Assembly: GCA_051814705.1 (NCBI GenBank)
Contig: JBPWQW010000001.1
Coordinates: forward strand, 1,426,001 to 1,490,000
DNA from: Geojedonia sp051814705
Lineage (GTDB): Bacteria; Bacteroidota; Bacteroidia; Flavobacteriales; Flavobacteriaceae
Length of the DNA stretch: 64,000 bases
Direction: 5' to 3'
Below are positions 15,300-22,483 of the stretch, piece after piece; position 1 is the first letter of the stretch; each line of letters begins with the position of its first letter. Below the pieces are notes generated by a model. It saw only the letters and a list, made by a program, of their open reading frames with translations. It was not told where the DNA came from and ran no database searches. The position numbers and the translations under genes are program-made.

Positions 15300-16031
15300 T
15301 TATTGGTTTGATAGCTCCTTGTTTAAGGTATACATATAAGACCAATCTGAAGAAACAGAGGCTCTAAATTTTGCTCTCAGTGCATCTGTTTTGGCCTTGC
15401 CGTTAGCTTTTTCATAAACTTTCCAGACGCCATCACTATCGACGTCCATTGCAGCAAAATTATCATAAGGAACACTTATAAAATAATTGGATCGATCTGG
15501 CGCACCGCCTTGAACATTGTACCATGTTCCTCTAGAGTCTCCTTCTGCTTTTTTTAACGTAGTAGTCATTTCACCTACAGCTTCTAAAAAACTAGCAGAA
15601 TTACTTGTTTTTATATTGTAAACCCAAACTAAAGATGTAGTTTCTGGCATAGCAGACGACCTACTTAAATTTGGCATGGACTGTGCAATATTATATTCAA
15701 AAGATTTTACATTTGGTATAATTAAATTGACCACATTCATACGACATGCTTTTCCTGCAGCGTCATCATCTTTATCCATTTCGGCCCAATTGGCCATTGT
15801 GCTAGTAAGCACATATACGGTGCCTTCTCCTTGAACACGTCGCCAAAAGTTCCATTTGTCGGTGCCTCCGTTATCTGCATAGCATTTTTTCCATGCTTTA
15901 ACACCTTCTACAAATTGGGCGTCATGACCTTGTTTTACAGTAATTTCGGACATGTTTAATAAGTAACTGTTGTTTCCTTGCGATAAAGCCAAAATGGGTA
16001 ATAGCAATACTAAATAGAGTAATTTTCTCAT
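15300..16031 (-). CDS. Secreted protein with two dimeric alpha/beta barrel-like halves
   Basis: 243 residues with a signal peptide (1-18, ending LALSQ). The mature protein splits into two similar halves of roughly 105 residues. Each opens with a beta strand (SYLLNMSEITVKQG and SLVWVYNIKTSNSA), then a helix ending before a Trp-rich strand (WNFWRRVQGEGTVYVLT and RGTWYNVQGGAPDRSNYFIS), then Ala-Met-Asp or Glu-Met-Asp before a second helix. This is the layout of ABM/NIPSNAP-like ferredoxin-fold domains, but that is inference from pattern. I do not recognise a named family. The upstream 279 bp (16032-16310) hold no gene I can see. Confidence 0.65.
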   Translation of the reverse strand: MRKLLYLVLLLPILALSQGNNSYLLNMSEITVKQGHDAQFVEGVKAWKKCYADNGGTDKWNFWRRVQGEGTVYVLTSTMANWAEMDKDDDAAGKACRMNVVNLIIPNVKSFEYNIAQSMPNLSRSSAMPETTSLVWVYNIKTSNSASFLEAVGEMTTTLKKAEGDSRGTWYNVQGGAPDRSNYFISVPYDNFAAMDVDSDGVWKVYEKANGKAKTDALRAKFRASVSSDWSYMYTLNKELSNQ

Positions 16032-16310
16032 AATTTTTGGTTTTGGTTAGAATTGATTTTAATAATTAATATAATAACGAGTTAGAGGTTGGGCTAACTT
16101 CAGTTTTACTTACAATAAAAATCAATCTAGGGCTTAGGTTACTACTATAGCTTTGAGGAAAAATTGCTATTAACTCTAATAAAAAACACCAAAAAATTCT
16201 GTCTTGGAGATTTTAAATATACTATTTTTTTTTATTTATATTAAATTTCCTACTTATTATTTTTTAATTGAGTTTAAAATAGTAATAGGGAGACTATTTT
16301 TTTAATTATT

Positions 16311-17396
16311 TTAAGCTAAATATTTAGCAAGGAGCCTATGAAAATGATGCACCCCTTTCTCTCTGGTGGGAGAAAAACGACCTGTCGTATAAAATCTGGA
16401 TTGTACTCCTTTATGGACGCTCTCAACCACAGCTTCATCTTCACGTTCAACCTTGTCCAAAAGTGCTCCAGCTCCTTTATTAAGCTTGGTTTCATCGTAG
16501 ACATAGGTAATAAACGAGACTTTGGTTTGGTTTAAGGAGATAGGTTTTACAATATTAATGGATAAGCCCCATGGGTAAAAGTTAAACATCATATTAGGGA
16601 AAATCCAATAATAATAAGCACTAACGGATTTACCATAATCTTTATGATATTCGGGTAGGTCAAACACATCCTCCCCCGAACTGGCGTAACCAATCTGAAG
16701 GTTGCAATGTTTATAAATTTCGGTGGTGTAATTTCCATAATCGAGTACAGTATGTAAGTCATCATGTACAAAAGGAATATGAAATCCCTCAAGATAATTA
16801 TCGCAATACAATGCCCAATGACAGTTTACAAGATAGTCCTTGCATAAATCGTTGCGCAACTTGAATTGTTGCAAGGGCAAAAAACCTATGCGCTCAATCA
16901 TGACCTGTAATACGGTATCAAAATCAAAAGCGGGGTTAAGGCTCACAAAAATAAAGGGTTCTAATGTGGCGACTAAAAATTCACGTAAATTGTCACAAGG
17001 TCTTGGGAAGTTTTTGGCCTCTTCAAATTCGGGCATCGATTTAAAAGTGCCATCCAAGTGAAATCGCCTTCCATGATATTGACACCGCAATTGGGAAACT
17101 TTTCCAGGATTTTCCACAACAATATTTCCGCGATGTGTACATACATTGCTGAAACATTTTAGAGTATTTTCTTTATCTCGAATCAGGACTAATGGTTCTG
17201 TAATATAATGGTCTAAAAAGATAAACGGGTGCACCGTTTGAGCAATGGGAACCAAGCTTTCATCGCCAATCCATTGCCAAGTTTTTAAAAAAACGGCTTC
17301 TTTAATCGCGTCAAAGACTTTTTGGCTTCTATAAAATTTAGCCGGTAAAGTTTCAGCAATTCGGATATCCTTATCAATATTGAAATGGTTCGCCAT
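16311..17396 (-). CDS. Rieske-type aromatic ring-hydroxylating oxygenase alpha subunit
   Basis: 361 residues. The Rieske [2Fe-2S] ligands are Cys86-x-His88 (VCTHRG) and Cys105-x-x-His108 (RCQYHGR). The catalytic domain has NYLEGFHIPFVH with His206 and His211 as iron ligands and Glu203 near the position of the bridging acid; the C-terminal EDEAVVESVHKG supplies the third carboxylate ligand. The NYLEG spacing resembles choline/carnitine monooxygenase-type proteins more than naphthalene dioxygenase. Substrate is not predictable. No ferredoxin, reductase or beta subunit gene is nearby, so electrons must come from elsewhere. It lies downstream of lysA on the same strand, behind a terminator. Confidence 0.9.
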   Translation of the reverse strand: MANHFNIDKDIRIAETLPAKFYRSQKVFDAIKEAVFLKTWQWIGDESLVPIAQTVHPFIFLDHYITEPLVLIRDKENTLKCFSNVCTHRGNIVVENPGKVSQLRCQYHGRRFHLDGTFKSMPEFEEAKNFPRPCDNLREFLVATLEPFIFVSLNPAFDFDTVLQVMIERIGFLPLQQFKLRNDLCKDYLVNCHWALYCDNYLEGFHIPFVHDDLHTVLDYGNYTTEIYKHCNLQIGYASSGEDVFDLPEYHKDYGKSVSAYYYWIFPNMMFNFYPWGLSINIVKPISLNQTKVSFITYVYDETKLNKGAGALLDKVEREDEAVVESVHKGVQSRFYTTGRFSPTREKGVHHFHRLLAKYLA

Positions 17397-17478
17397 ATGC
17401 TTTAATAATACTGAAAAATACGAATTTATTTGTTTGTACTTTCTGAACGTATAAATGAGGAGGAAGATGGCAAAAAAA

Positions 17479-17500
17479 AACGCCTTAATAATAAGGCGTT
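17479..17500 (-). terminator. Rho-independent terminator of lysA
   Basis: A 9-bp perfect stem (AACGCCTTA/TAAGGCGTT) with a 4-nt loop, followed on the minus strand by nine T. It begins 8 bp beyond the lysA stop. Confidence 0.9.
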
Positions 17501-17507
17501 TTAGATA

Positions 17508-18713
17508 TTAAAGTTGAATTTCAACTTGGTTTTTTAAGATATCATCAAAGGTTTCTCTTTTTCTGATTAAATGAGCCTTGTCTTTATACCAAAGTACTTC
17601 TGCTGGTCTATAACGCGAGTTGTAGTTACTAGACATGGTATAACAATATGCTCCTGCATTTTTGAAGCATAAAATATCGTCTTCACTTATTTCATTAATA
17701 CGTCGGTTATTGGCAAAGGTGTCGGTTTCGCATATATAACCTACTACTGAGTAAAAACGTTCTTTTCCATTCGGATTTGAAATGTTGATGATTTCATGTT
17801 GGGAGCCGTAAAGCATAGGACGGATTAAGTGATTAAAACCAGAATCGATTTGAGCAAAAACGGTTGAAGTGGTTTGTTTTACCACATTCACTTTTGCAAG
17901 AAAAAAGCCAGCTTCACTCACCAAAAATTTACCAGGTTCGAAGGCCAGAGTTAGTTGTTTGCCGTATTCTTTACAAAATTCGTTAAAGCGTTTGGTTAGT
18001 TTTTCACCAAACTCTTCAATATTAGTTTCAATGTCTCCAGCTTTGTAAGGCACTTTAAATCCTGAACCGAAATCTAAAAATTCTAAATTTTTGAAATTTT
18101 TTGCCGTGTCGAATAAAATTTCACTGGCGTATAAAAACACATCGATATCCAAAATATCACTGCCTGTATGCATGTGAATTCCATTAATATTCATCTTAGT
18201 ATTTTCAACAATACGCAAAACAAGCGGTGTCTGGTGTATTGAAATCCCAAATTTACTGTCAATATGACCTACAGAAATATTGGTATTTCCTCCAGCCATG
18301 ACATGGGGATTAATACGGATACAAATTGGAATTTTAGGATATTTAGTACCAAATTGTTCCAGAATCGATAAATTATCAATATTGATTTGTACGCCTAATT
18401 TGGAGACATCCTCAATTTCTTTTAGGGATACCCCATTAGGAGTAAAAATAATTTGTTTGGGATCAAAGCCAGCGGCCAATCCCAGTTTAACTTCTTGTAT
18501 GGAAACGGTATCCAAACCTGAACCCAAAGTATTGAAAAGCTTTAAAACAGAGATATTGGATAAGGCTTTAACGGCATAATTGATCTTCAGCTTCTTAACC
18601 TTATTAAATGCAGACGTTAAACGTTTGTATTGAGATCCTATTTTTTCAGCATCATAAACGTAAACAGGACTACCATAGTCCCTTGCAATTTGTAATAAGG
18701 TATTGTGTTCCAT
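17508..18713 (-). CDS. lysA: Diaminopimelate decarboxylase
   Basis: From ATG at 18713 the protein has 401 residues and begins MEHNTLLQIARDYGSPVYVYDAEKI, a standard opening. It converts meso-diaminopimelate to L-lysine with PLP. The PLP lysine is Lys49 (KINYAVKA). Other marks are HMHTGSDI, EPGKFLVSEAG, and GYICETDTFA, which replaces the usual CESGD region that reaches into the partner active site. A longer frame starts at 18740, but a promoter -7 box lies at 18738-18745, so the shorter start is preferred. dapD of the same pathway lies at 42.5 kb. Confidence 0.95.
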   Translation of the reverse strand: MEHNTLLQIARDYGSPVYVYDAEKIGSQYKRLTSAFNKVKKLKINYAVKALSNISVLKLFNTLGSGLDTVSIQEVKLGLAAGFDPKQIIFTPNGVSLKEIEDVSKLGVQINIDNLSILEQFGTKYPKIPICIRINPHVMAGGNTNISVGHIDSKFGISIHQTPLVLRIVENTKMNINGIHMHTGSDILDIDVFLYASEILFDTAKNFKNLEFLDFGSGFKVPYKAGDIETNIEEFGEKLTKRFNEFCKEYGKQLTLAFEPGKFLVSEAGFFLAKVNVVKQTTSTVFAQIDSGFNHLIRPMLYGSQHEIINISNPNGKERFYSVVGYICETDTFANNRRINEISEDDILCFKNAGAYCYTMSSNYNSRYRPAEVLWYKDKAHLIRKRETFDDILKNQVEIQL

Positions 18714-18737
18714 TTTATTGAAATTTAAATTAGGCTG

Positions 18738-18765
18738 CAAAGCTATAAAGTTTTTTCAACTCAAA
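18738..18765 (-). promoter_or_regulatory. Predicted lysA promoter, Bacteroidota type
   Basis: On the minus strand, TTTG (18765-18762), a 16-bp gap, then TAGCTTTG (18745-18738), matching the TTTG and TAnnTTTG boxes. The -7 box is 24 bp upstream of the chosen lysA ATG. Confidence 0.6.
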
Positions 18766-18838
18766 AGCTATTAATTCTTTAAAAAAAAGGCATAAAGAAT
18801 GCAAATTTAATAAGCCTCTTAATCAATAGGGAAAAATA

Positions 18839-18869
18839 TTGGTTAAAAGCAATGGTATGTTTACTTTTG
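18839..18869 (+). promoter_or_regulatory. Predicted sucC promoter, Bacteroidota type
   Basis: TTGG at 18839-18842, exactly 19 bp, then TACTTTTG at 18862-18869. This fits the -33/-7 consensus and places transcription start about 18 bases before the sucC ATG at 18894. It rules against the upstream in-frame start at 18852. Confidence 0.65.
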
Positions 18870-18893
18870 TTCCAATTAATTTTTAATACAAAG

Positions 18894-20084
18894 ATGAATT
18901 TACACGAATATCAAGGAAAAGAGATATTAAGCAGCTTTGGAGTGAAAATCCAACGTGGTATTGTAGCTCAAAATCCTCAACAAGCCGTTGTTGCTGCTAA
19001 ACAATTAACTCAAGAAACAGGAACAAGTTGGTTTGTAATCAAAGCACAAGTCCATGCAGGTGGGCGCGGTAAAGGAGGTGGCGTAAAGCTAGCTAAAAAC
19101 TTAAAAGAAGTAGAGGAAATCGCAGGACAGATTATTGGTATGAACTTGGTCACTCCACAAACTTCTAAAGCAGGCAAAAAGGTCCATCAAGTTTTGGTTG
19201 CCGAAGATGTCTACTATCCTGGGGCAAGTGAAACCAGTGAGTTTTATATGTCCGTACTATTAAATCGTGCCAAAGGGCGTAATATGATTATGTATTCTAC
19301 CGAAGGAGGTATGGATATTGAATCTGTTGCCGAAAAAACACCTCATTTGATTTTTACTGAAGAGATTGATCCATCAGTTGGTCTTATGCCTTTTCAAGCG
19401 AGACGCATAGCTTTTAATTTAGGATTGTCTGGACTGGCTTTTAAAGAAATGACAAAATTTGTTACTTCGTTATATACCGCTTATGTTAAATCTGATTCTT
19501 CATTATTTGAAATTAACCCAGTTTTAAAAACTAGTGATGATAAAATCTTGGCGGTCGACGCTAAAGTTACCATTGATGACAATGCGCTTTTTAGACATAA
19601 AGATTATGTAGATTTAATAGATTTGCGTGAAGAAAACCCTATTGAAGTAGAAGCCAAACAAGTAGGCTTGAATTATGTGGATCTCGATGGCAATGTGGGT
19701 TGTATGGTCAACGGTGCTGGATTGGCCATGGCCACAATGGATTTGATCAAACAAGCGGGTGGTGAACCGGCCAATTTCTTAGATGTTGGTGGAACAGCAG
19801 ACGCAGCACGAGTTGAAGCTGCTTTTAAAATCATCCTCAGAGACCCCAGTGTTAAAGCTATTTTGATTAATATTTTTGGAGGTATTGTACGATGTGATCG
19901 CGTTGCGCAAGGTGTTATTGATGCCTATAAAAACATGGGAACAATCGATGTCCCTATTATTGTGAGATTACAAGGTACCAATGCCGATATTGCTAAGGAG
20001 CTTATTGATAATTCTGGCTTGGATGTACAAAGCGCCGTAGAATTTCAGGAAGCTGCTGATAAAGTTCAGGCGGTACTAGCTTAA
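18894..20084 (+). CDS. sucC: Succinyl-CoA synthetase (ADP/GDP-forming) beta subunit
   Basis: 396 residues from ATG 18894, opening MNLHEYQGKEIL as the family does. The ATP-grasp domain (about 1-240) includes VHAGGRGKGGGVKLA; the CoA-ligase domain includes VNGAGLAMATMDLIKQAGG and NIFGGIVRCDRVA. It forms succinate and ATP/GTP from succinyl-CoA in the citric acid cycle, in complex with the alpha subunit SucD, whose gene is not in the window. An in-frame start 42 bp upstream would add a 14-residue tail lying over the promoter, so it is rejected. A strong terminator follows. Confidence 0.97.
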   Translation: MNLHEYQGKEILSSFGVKIQRGIVAQNPQQAVVAAKQLTQETGTSWFVIKAQVHAGGRGKGGGVKLAKNLKEVEEIAGQIIGMNLVTPQTSKAGKKVHQVLVAEDVYYPGASETSEFYMSVLLNRAKGRNMIMYSTEGGMDIESVAEKTPHLIFTEEIDPSVGLMPFQARRIAFNLGLSGLAFKEMTKFVTSLYTAYVKSDSSLFEINPVLKTSDDKILAVDAKVTIDDNALFRHKDYVDLIDLREENPIEVEAKQVGLNYVDLDGNVGCMVNGAGLAMATMDLIKQAGGEPANFLDVGGTADAARVEAAFKIILRDPSVKAILINIFGGIVRCDRVAQGVIDAYKNMGTIDVPIIVRLQGTNADIAKELIDNSGLDVQSAVEFQEAADKVQAVLA

Positions 20085-20110
20085 AAATAGTTTACTTTTT
20101 ATAATTTAAG

Positions 20111-20139
20111 AGTCCTCAATGTTTGAGGACTTTTTTTTT
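20111..20139 (+). terminator. Rho-independent terminator of sucC
   Basis: Perfect 9-bp stem AGTCCTCAA/TTGAGGACT with a 3-nt loop, followed by nine T, 26 bp after the sucC stop. Confidence 0.92.
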
Positions 20140-20269
20140 GAATACCATTCAATTAATGTTAAAATAGTATCGATTATGTTAAAAATGGGTTAAAAAATTG
20201 AAAATATGTAACATCAATTGATCTCGTCCGTCTTTATTATAAATTCATTAATCAAAAAATCAAACAATT

Positions 20270-20608
20270 ATGAAAACAATCAAAACTTTACTGCTAGTTG
20301 CTGCAATTGCATTTAGTAGTGTGCTTTCCGCAAGCGACAACCCAAAAAATGAAACATCAGATGCTATTTCACAAGAAATTGGTAAACTTTTAAAGAATCC
20401 AAATTTTTCCGTCGAAAATGATGTTTTTGCAAAAGTAAAAGTGCTTTTTAATCAGGACAATGAAATTGTTGTATTATCGGTAGATTCTGAAACAAAAGGC
20501 ATTGACAGTTATATTAAAAGTAGATTGAACTACAAAGAACTGTCCAAAGATGTTAACAATAAAAACAGATATTATATTGTTCCGGTAAGAATTACCGCTA
20601 AACAATAA
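20270..20608 (+). CDS. Small secreted protein of unknown function
   Basis: 112 residues with a signal peptide (MKTIKTLLLVAAIAFSSVLSA). The mature 90 residues read like a small mixed alpha/beta domain: SDAISQEIGKLLKNPNFSV, then strands VFAKVKVLFNQDNEIVVLSVDSE, then a helix SYIKSRLNYKEL and a final strand YYIVPVRITAK. The pattern of helix, two strands, helix, strand is reminiscent of TonB C-terminal-like domains seen in other short flavobacterial secreted proteins, but this is inference only. A convergent terminator separates it from the DUF1456 gene. Confidence 0.75.
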   Translation: MKTIKTLLLVAAIAFSSVLSASDNPKNETSDAISQEIGKLLKNPNFSVENDVFAKVKVLFNQDNEIVVLSVDSETKGIDSYIKSRLNYKELSKDVNNKNRYYIVPVRITAKQ

Positions 20609-20632
20609 ACCTATTATTTGTTTTAGTCTGAT

Positions 20633-20661
20633 AAAAACCTCTAACTGTGTTAGGGGTTTTT
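20633..20661. terminator. Bidirectional terminator between convergent genes
   Basis: Stem AAAAACCTCTAAC/GTTAGGGGTTTTT with a 3-nt loop and one mismatch, flanked by A and T runs on both sides. It serves the small secreted protein gene (+) and touches the stop of the DUF1456 gene (-) at 20660. Confidence 0.85.
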
Positions 20662-20908
20662 ATGTTTTTGGTTTTTGGGCATCTTTTTTTGGCATGGGGC
20701 CACGAAGATGGATAATAAGTCCATTAAGAAAGTTCCTTAAAATTTGATCCCCACACTCCATATATTTTGGGTGGTCTTCCTTTCTGAAAAAAGCACCCAA
20801 TTCACTTTTGGAAATTCTAAAATCTACCAATTCCAGAATTTTCACGATATCATCATCACGTAATTTAAGGGCGACCCTTATTTTTTTAAGAATATCATTA
20901 TTTGTCAT
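20660..20908 (-). CDS. DUF1456 (YehS-like) family protein
   Basis: 82 residues. DUF1456 repeats of about 35 residues are visible: NNDILKKIRVALKLRDDDIVKILEL, then FRISKSELGAFFRKEDHPKYMECGDQILRNFLNGLI, closely matching the pattern of E. coli YehS, which has two such units. This protein holds one and a half units, shorter than YehS (about 150 residues). Function is unknown. It starts 4 bp after the stop of the esterase gene, so the two are probably co-transcribed. Confidence 0.85.
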   Translation of the reverse strand: MTNNDILKKIRVALKLRDDDIVKILELVDFRISKSELGAFFRKEDHPKYMECGDQILRNFLNGLIIHLRGPMPKKDAQKPKT

Positions 20909-20912
20909 AAGC

Positions 20913-21743
20913 TTAATTTTTTATCAACCAGTCGTAGGCATCTGGAAAATTAGTACTCCATAGTGTTTCATTATGATGCCCATTTGGAATGACTATATCC
21001 ATGATATGGTTATCCAAAATACCCTTGTCTTTCAGCAATTGAACCATATCATGTTGGTCTGAAACCATAGTGGAAGCAGCTTCCACAGTTTCACCTTCTT
21101 CAGAACCTATTAAAAAGTAAAATCTTTTATCAGGATCAATAGTAGCGTTTTTTACGAATTTGAACAGTTCGTTTTTATTAATCCAAATAGAGGGTGAAAA
21201 CACTCCAGCTTTACCAAAAGTTTCAGGGTATTTAATAAGTGCATAAAGTGAAATTAAACCACCCAGAGAAGAACCCCAAATTATAGTATCTTCTGTATTG
21301 GAAAGGGCTCTATAATTCGAATCTATATAGGGCTTCAAGGTTTTAATTATAAAGTTTAAATAATCGTCTGCTTGACCACCACCATATTTATCATTATGAA
21401 AAGGGGTCAGTTCGTCAATGCGTTTTTCACCACCATGCTCTATACCTATAACGATGGCCTCATCATTGTTAAGTAGTGTATCCAAAAACTCATCAATTTT
21501 CCATTCGCCTACAAAAGAGGTTTCAGCATCAAACAAATTTTGAGCGTCATGCATGTATATAACAGGATAGGGTTTATTGGAATTTTGATATCCTTTTGGC
21601 AAATACATCCAAATCGTTTTTTGGCTCTCTAATTGAGGCGCTTCAATAGTGAAGCTAGAAACCTGTTTTGAAGCCGTACTTTGTGCATTGATTTTAACGC
21701 TTAAGAGAAGCAAAATGAGAACAAAAACTATTTGAGATTTCAT
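20913..21743 (-). CDS. Secreted alpha/beta-hydrolase of the IroE/Fes-like esterase family
   Basis: 276 residues with a signal peptide (about 1-20, ending KINAQ). The fold is that of the putative-esterase family: PYPVIYMHDAQNLFD, then IVIGIEHGGEKRIDELTPF, nucleophile Ser in IWGSSLGGLISLYAL, acid in the FYFLIGSEEGE region and His in IPNGHHNETLW. Relatives hydrolyse siderophore esters or acyl groups on sugars, so an envelope or nutrient esterase is plausible but the substrate is not known. The upstream intergenic DNA (21744-22012, 269 bp) contains two CGACGAAA motifs. Confidence 0.85.
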   Translation of the reverse strand: MKSQIVFVLILLLLSVKINAQSTASKQVSSFTIEAPQLESQKTIWMYLPKGYQNSNKPYPVIYMHDAQNLFDAETSFVGEWKIDEFLDTLLNNDEAIVIGIEHGGEKRIDELTPFHNDKYGGGQADDYLNFIIKTLKPYIDSNYRALSNTEDTIIWGSSLGGLISLYALIKYPETFGKAGVFSPSIWINKNELFKFVKNATIDPDKRFYFLIGSEEGETVEAASTMVSDQHDMVQLLKDKGILDNHIMDIVIPNGHHNETLWSTNFPDAYDWLIKN

Positions 21744-21832
21744 GGGCTAAAAATACTAAAATCAAAGCATATAGAATATTCAAAATTATAGTATTAAAGG
21801 TTATCGCTGTTCTTTCTAATATTGCATATTCT

Positions 21833-21918
21833 CGACGAAATACAAGATAATTATAAATACCTGAAAATCAGATAATTAAAAATAATTTTGGCACTAACGT
21901 ATGAAATATACGACGAAA
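21833..21918. promoter_or_regulatory. Two CGACGAAA motifs in the esterase/TerB-like intergenic region
   Basis: The 8-mer CGACGAAA occurs at 21833-21840 and 21911-21918, between the divergent esterase (-) and TerB-like (+) genes. The same 8-mer occurs once, with a near copy, upstream of the T9SS gene at 30326. A shared regulator site is only a suggestion. Confidence 0.35.
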
Positions 21919-22012
21919 CGCCATTTTTTATTCGATAAGCTACAATTTATCACTGATTATAGCATTTAAAAACTGATTAACTTTATCAAAGTAAAATTAA
22001 TCCACCCTCATT

Positions 22013-22414
22013 ATGATTAATCGTGTTGAAAAATTGAGTCTGCTGTCAGAGATGATTGCCTTCGCCCAAATCGATGCCAGTATCAAATCCATTGAATATA
22101 AATTTCTTTTAGGGGTTGCCAAGCAATTGGAAATATGCAAAGAAGATTTTATTTATTTGTTTGAACACCCGGTAACCTATGTCCATTTAAAATCCCATAG
22201 TGAACGCATTGTGCAGTTTCATAGATTGGTTTTGCTAATGAATTTGGATCAGAATATTAGTGGTAAAGAGTTGGTAAAGCTTCATAACTTTGGGTTGCGG
22301 ATGGGTTTGAGCCATGAGTCGATAAACAAAGTTTTGGACGTTATGGAAAGTTTCCCTAATAAAATTGTACCGCCAGATTTTTTAATTGAAATCTTTAAGG
22401 TTCAATACAACTAA
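22013..22414 (+). CDS. TerB-like small helical protein, unknown function
   Basis: 133 residues, all helical, no signal peptide. The opening (EKLSLLSEMIAFAQIDASIKSIEYKFLLGVAKQLEI) has the acidic, helix-turn-helix-like pattern of TerB/tellurite-resistance-type domains, where Asp residues near the first turn can bind a metal; a second similar segment follows at ERIVQFHRLVLLMNLDQNISGKELVKLHNFGLRMG. I cannot name it further. It converges with uvrB, with a near-perfect palindrome between the two stops. Confidence 0.65.
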   Translation: MINRVEKLSLLSEMIAFAQIDASIKSIEYKFLLGVAKQLEICKEDFIYLFEHPVTYVHLKSHSERIVQFHRLVLLMNLDQNISGKELVKLHNFGLRMGLSHESINKVLDVMESFPNKIVPPDFLIEIFKVQYN

Positions 22415-22438
22415 AATCAAATTCCAAATTTTCAAATT

Positions 22439-22462
22439 CCAAATTCCAATATTGGTATTTGG
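22439..22462. terminator. 24-bp palindrome between convergent TerB-like and uvrB genes
   Basis: Positions 22439-22462 form a palindrome with a single mismatched pair (CCAAAT ... CCAATATTGG ... ATTTGG). It is preceded by two more copies of the AAATTCCAAA motif from 22420. A possible bidirectional terminator, or an instance of a dispersed AT-rich repeat, since there is no clear U-run. Confidence 0.45.
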
Positions 22463-22483
22463 TGTTTAAGTATTGAAACTTAG

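Noticed and set aside
16032..16310. Possible small RNA or ORF in a 279-bp spacer
   Set aside because: Very AT-rich with no frame of useful length, no strong hairpin and no clear promoter pair; nothing supportable.
18852..18893. Upstream start of sucC
   Set aside because: The first 14 codons cover the predicted promoter and the family begins MNLHEYQG at 18894.
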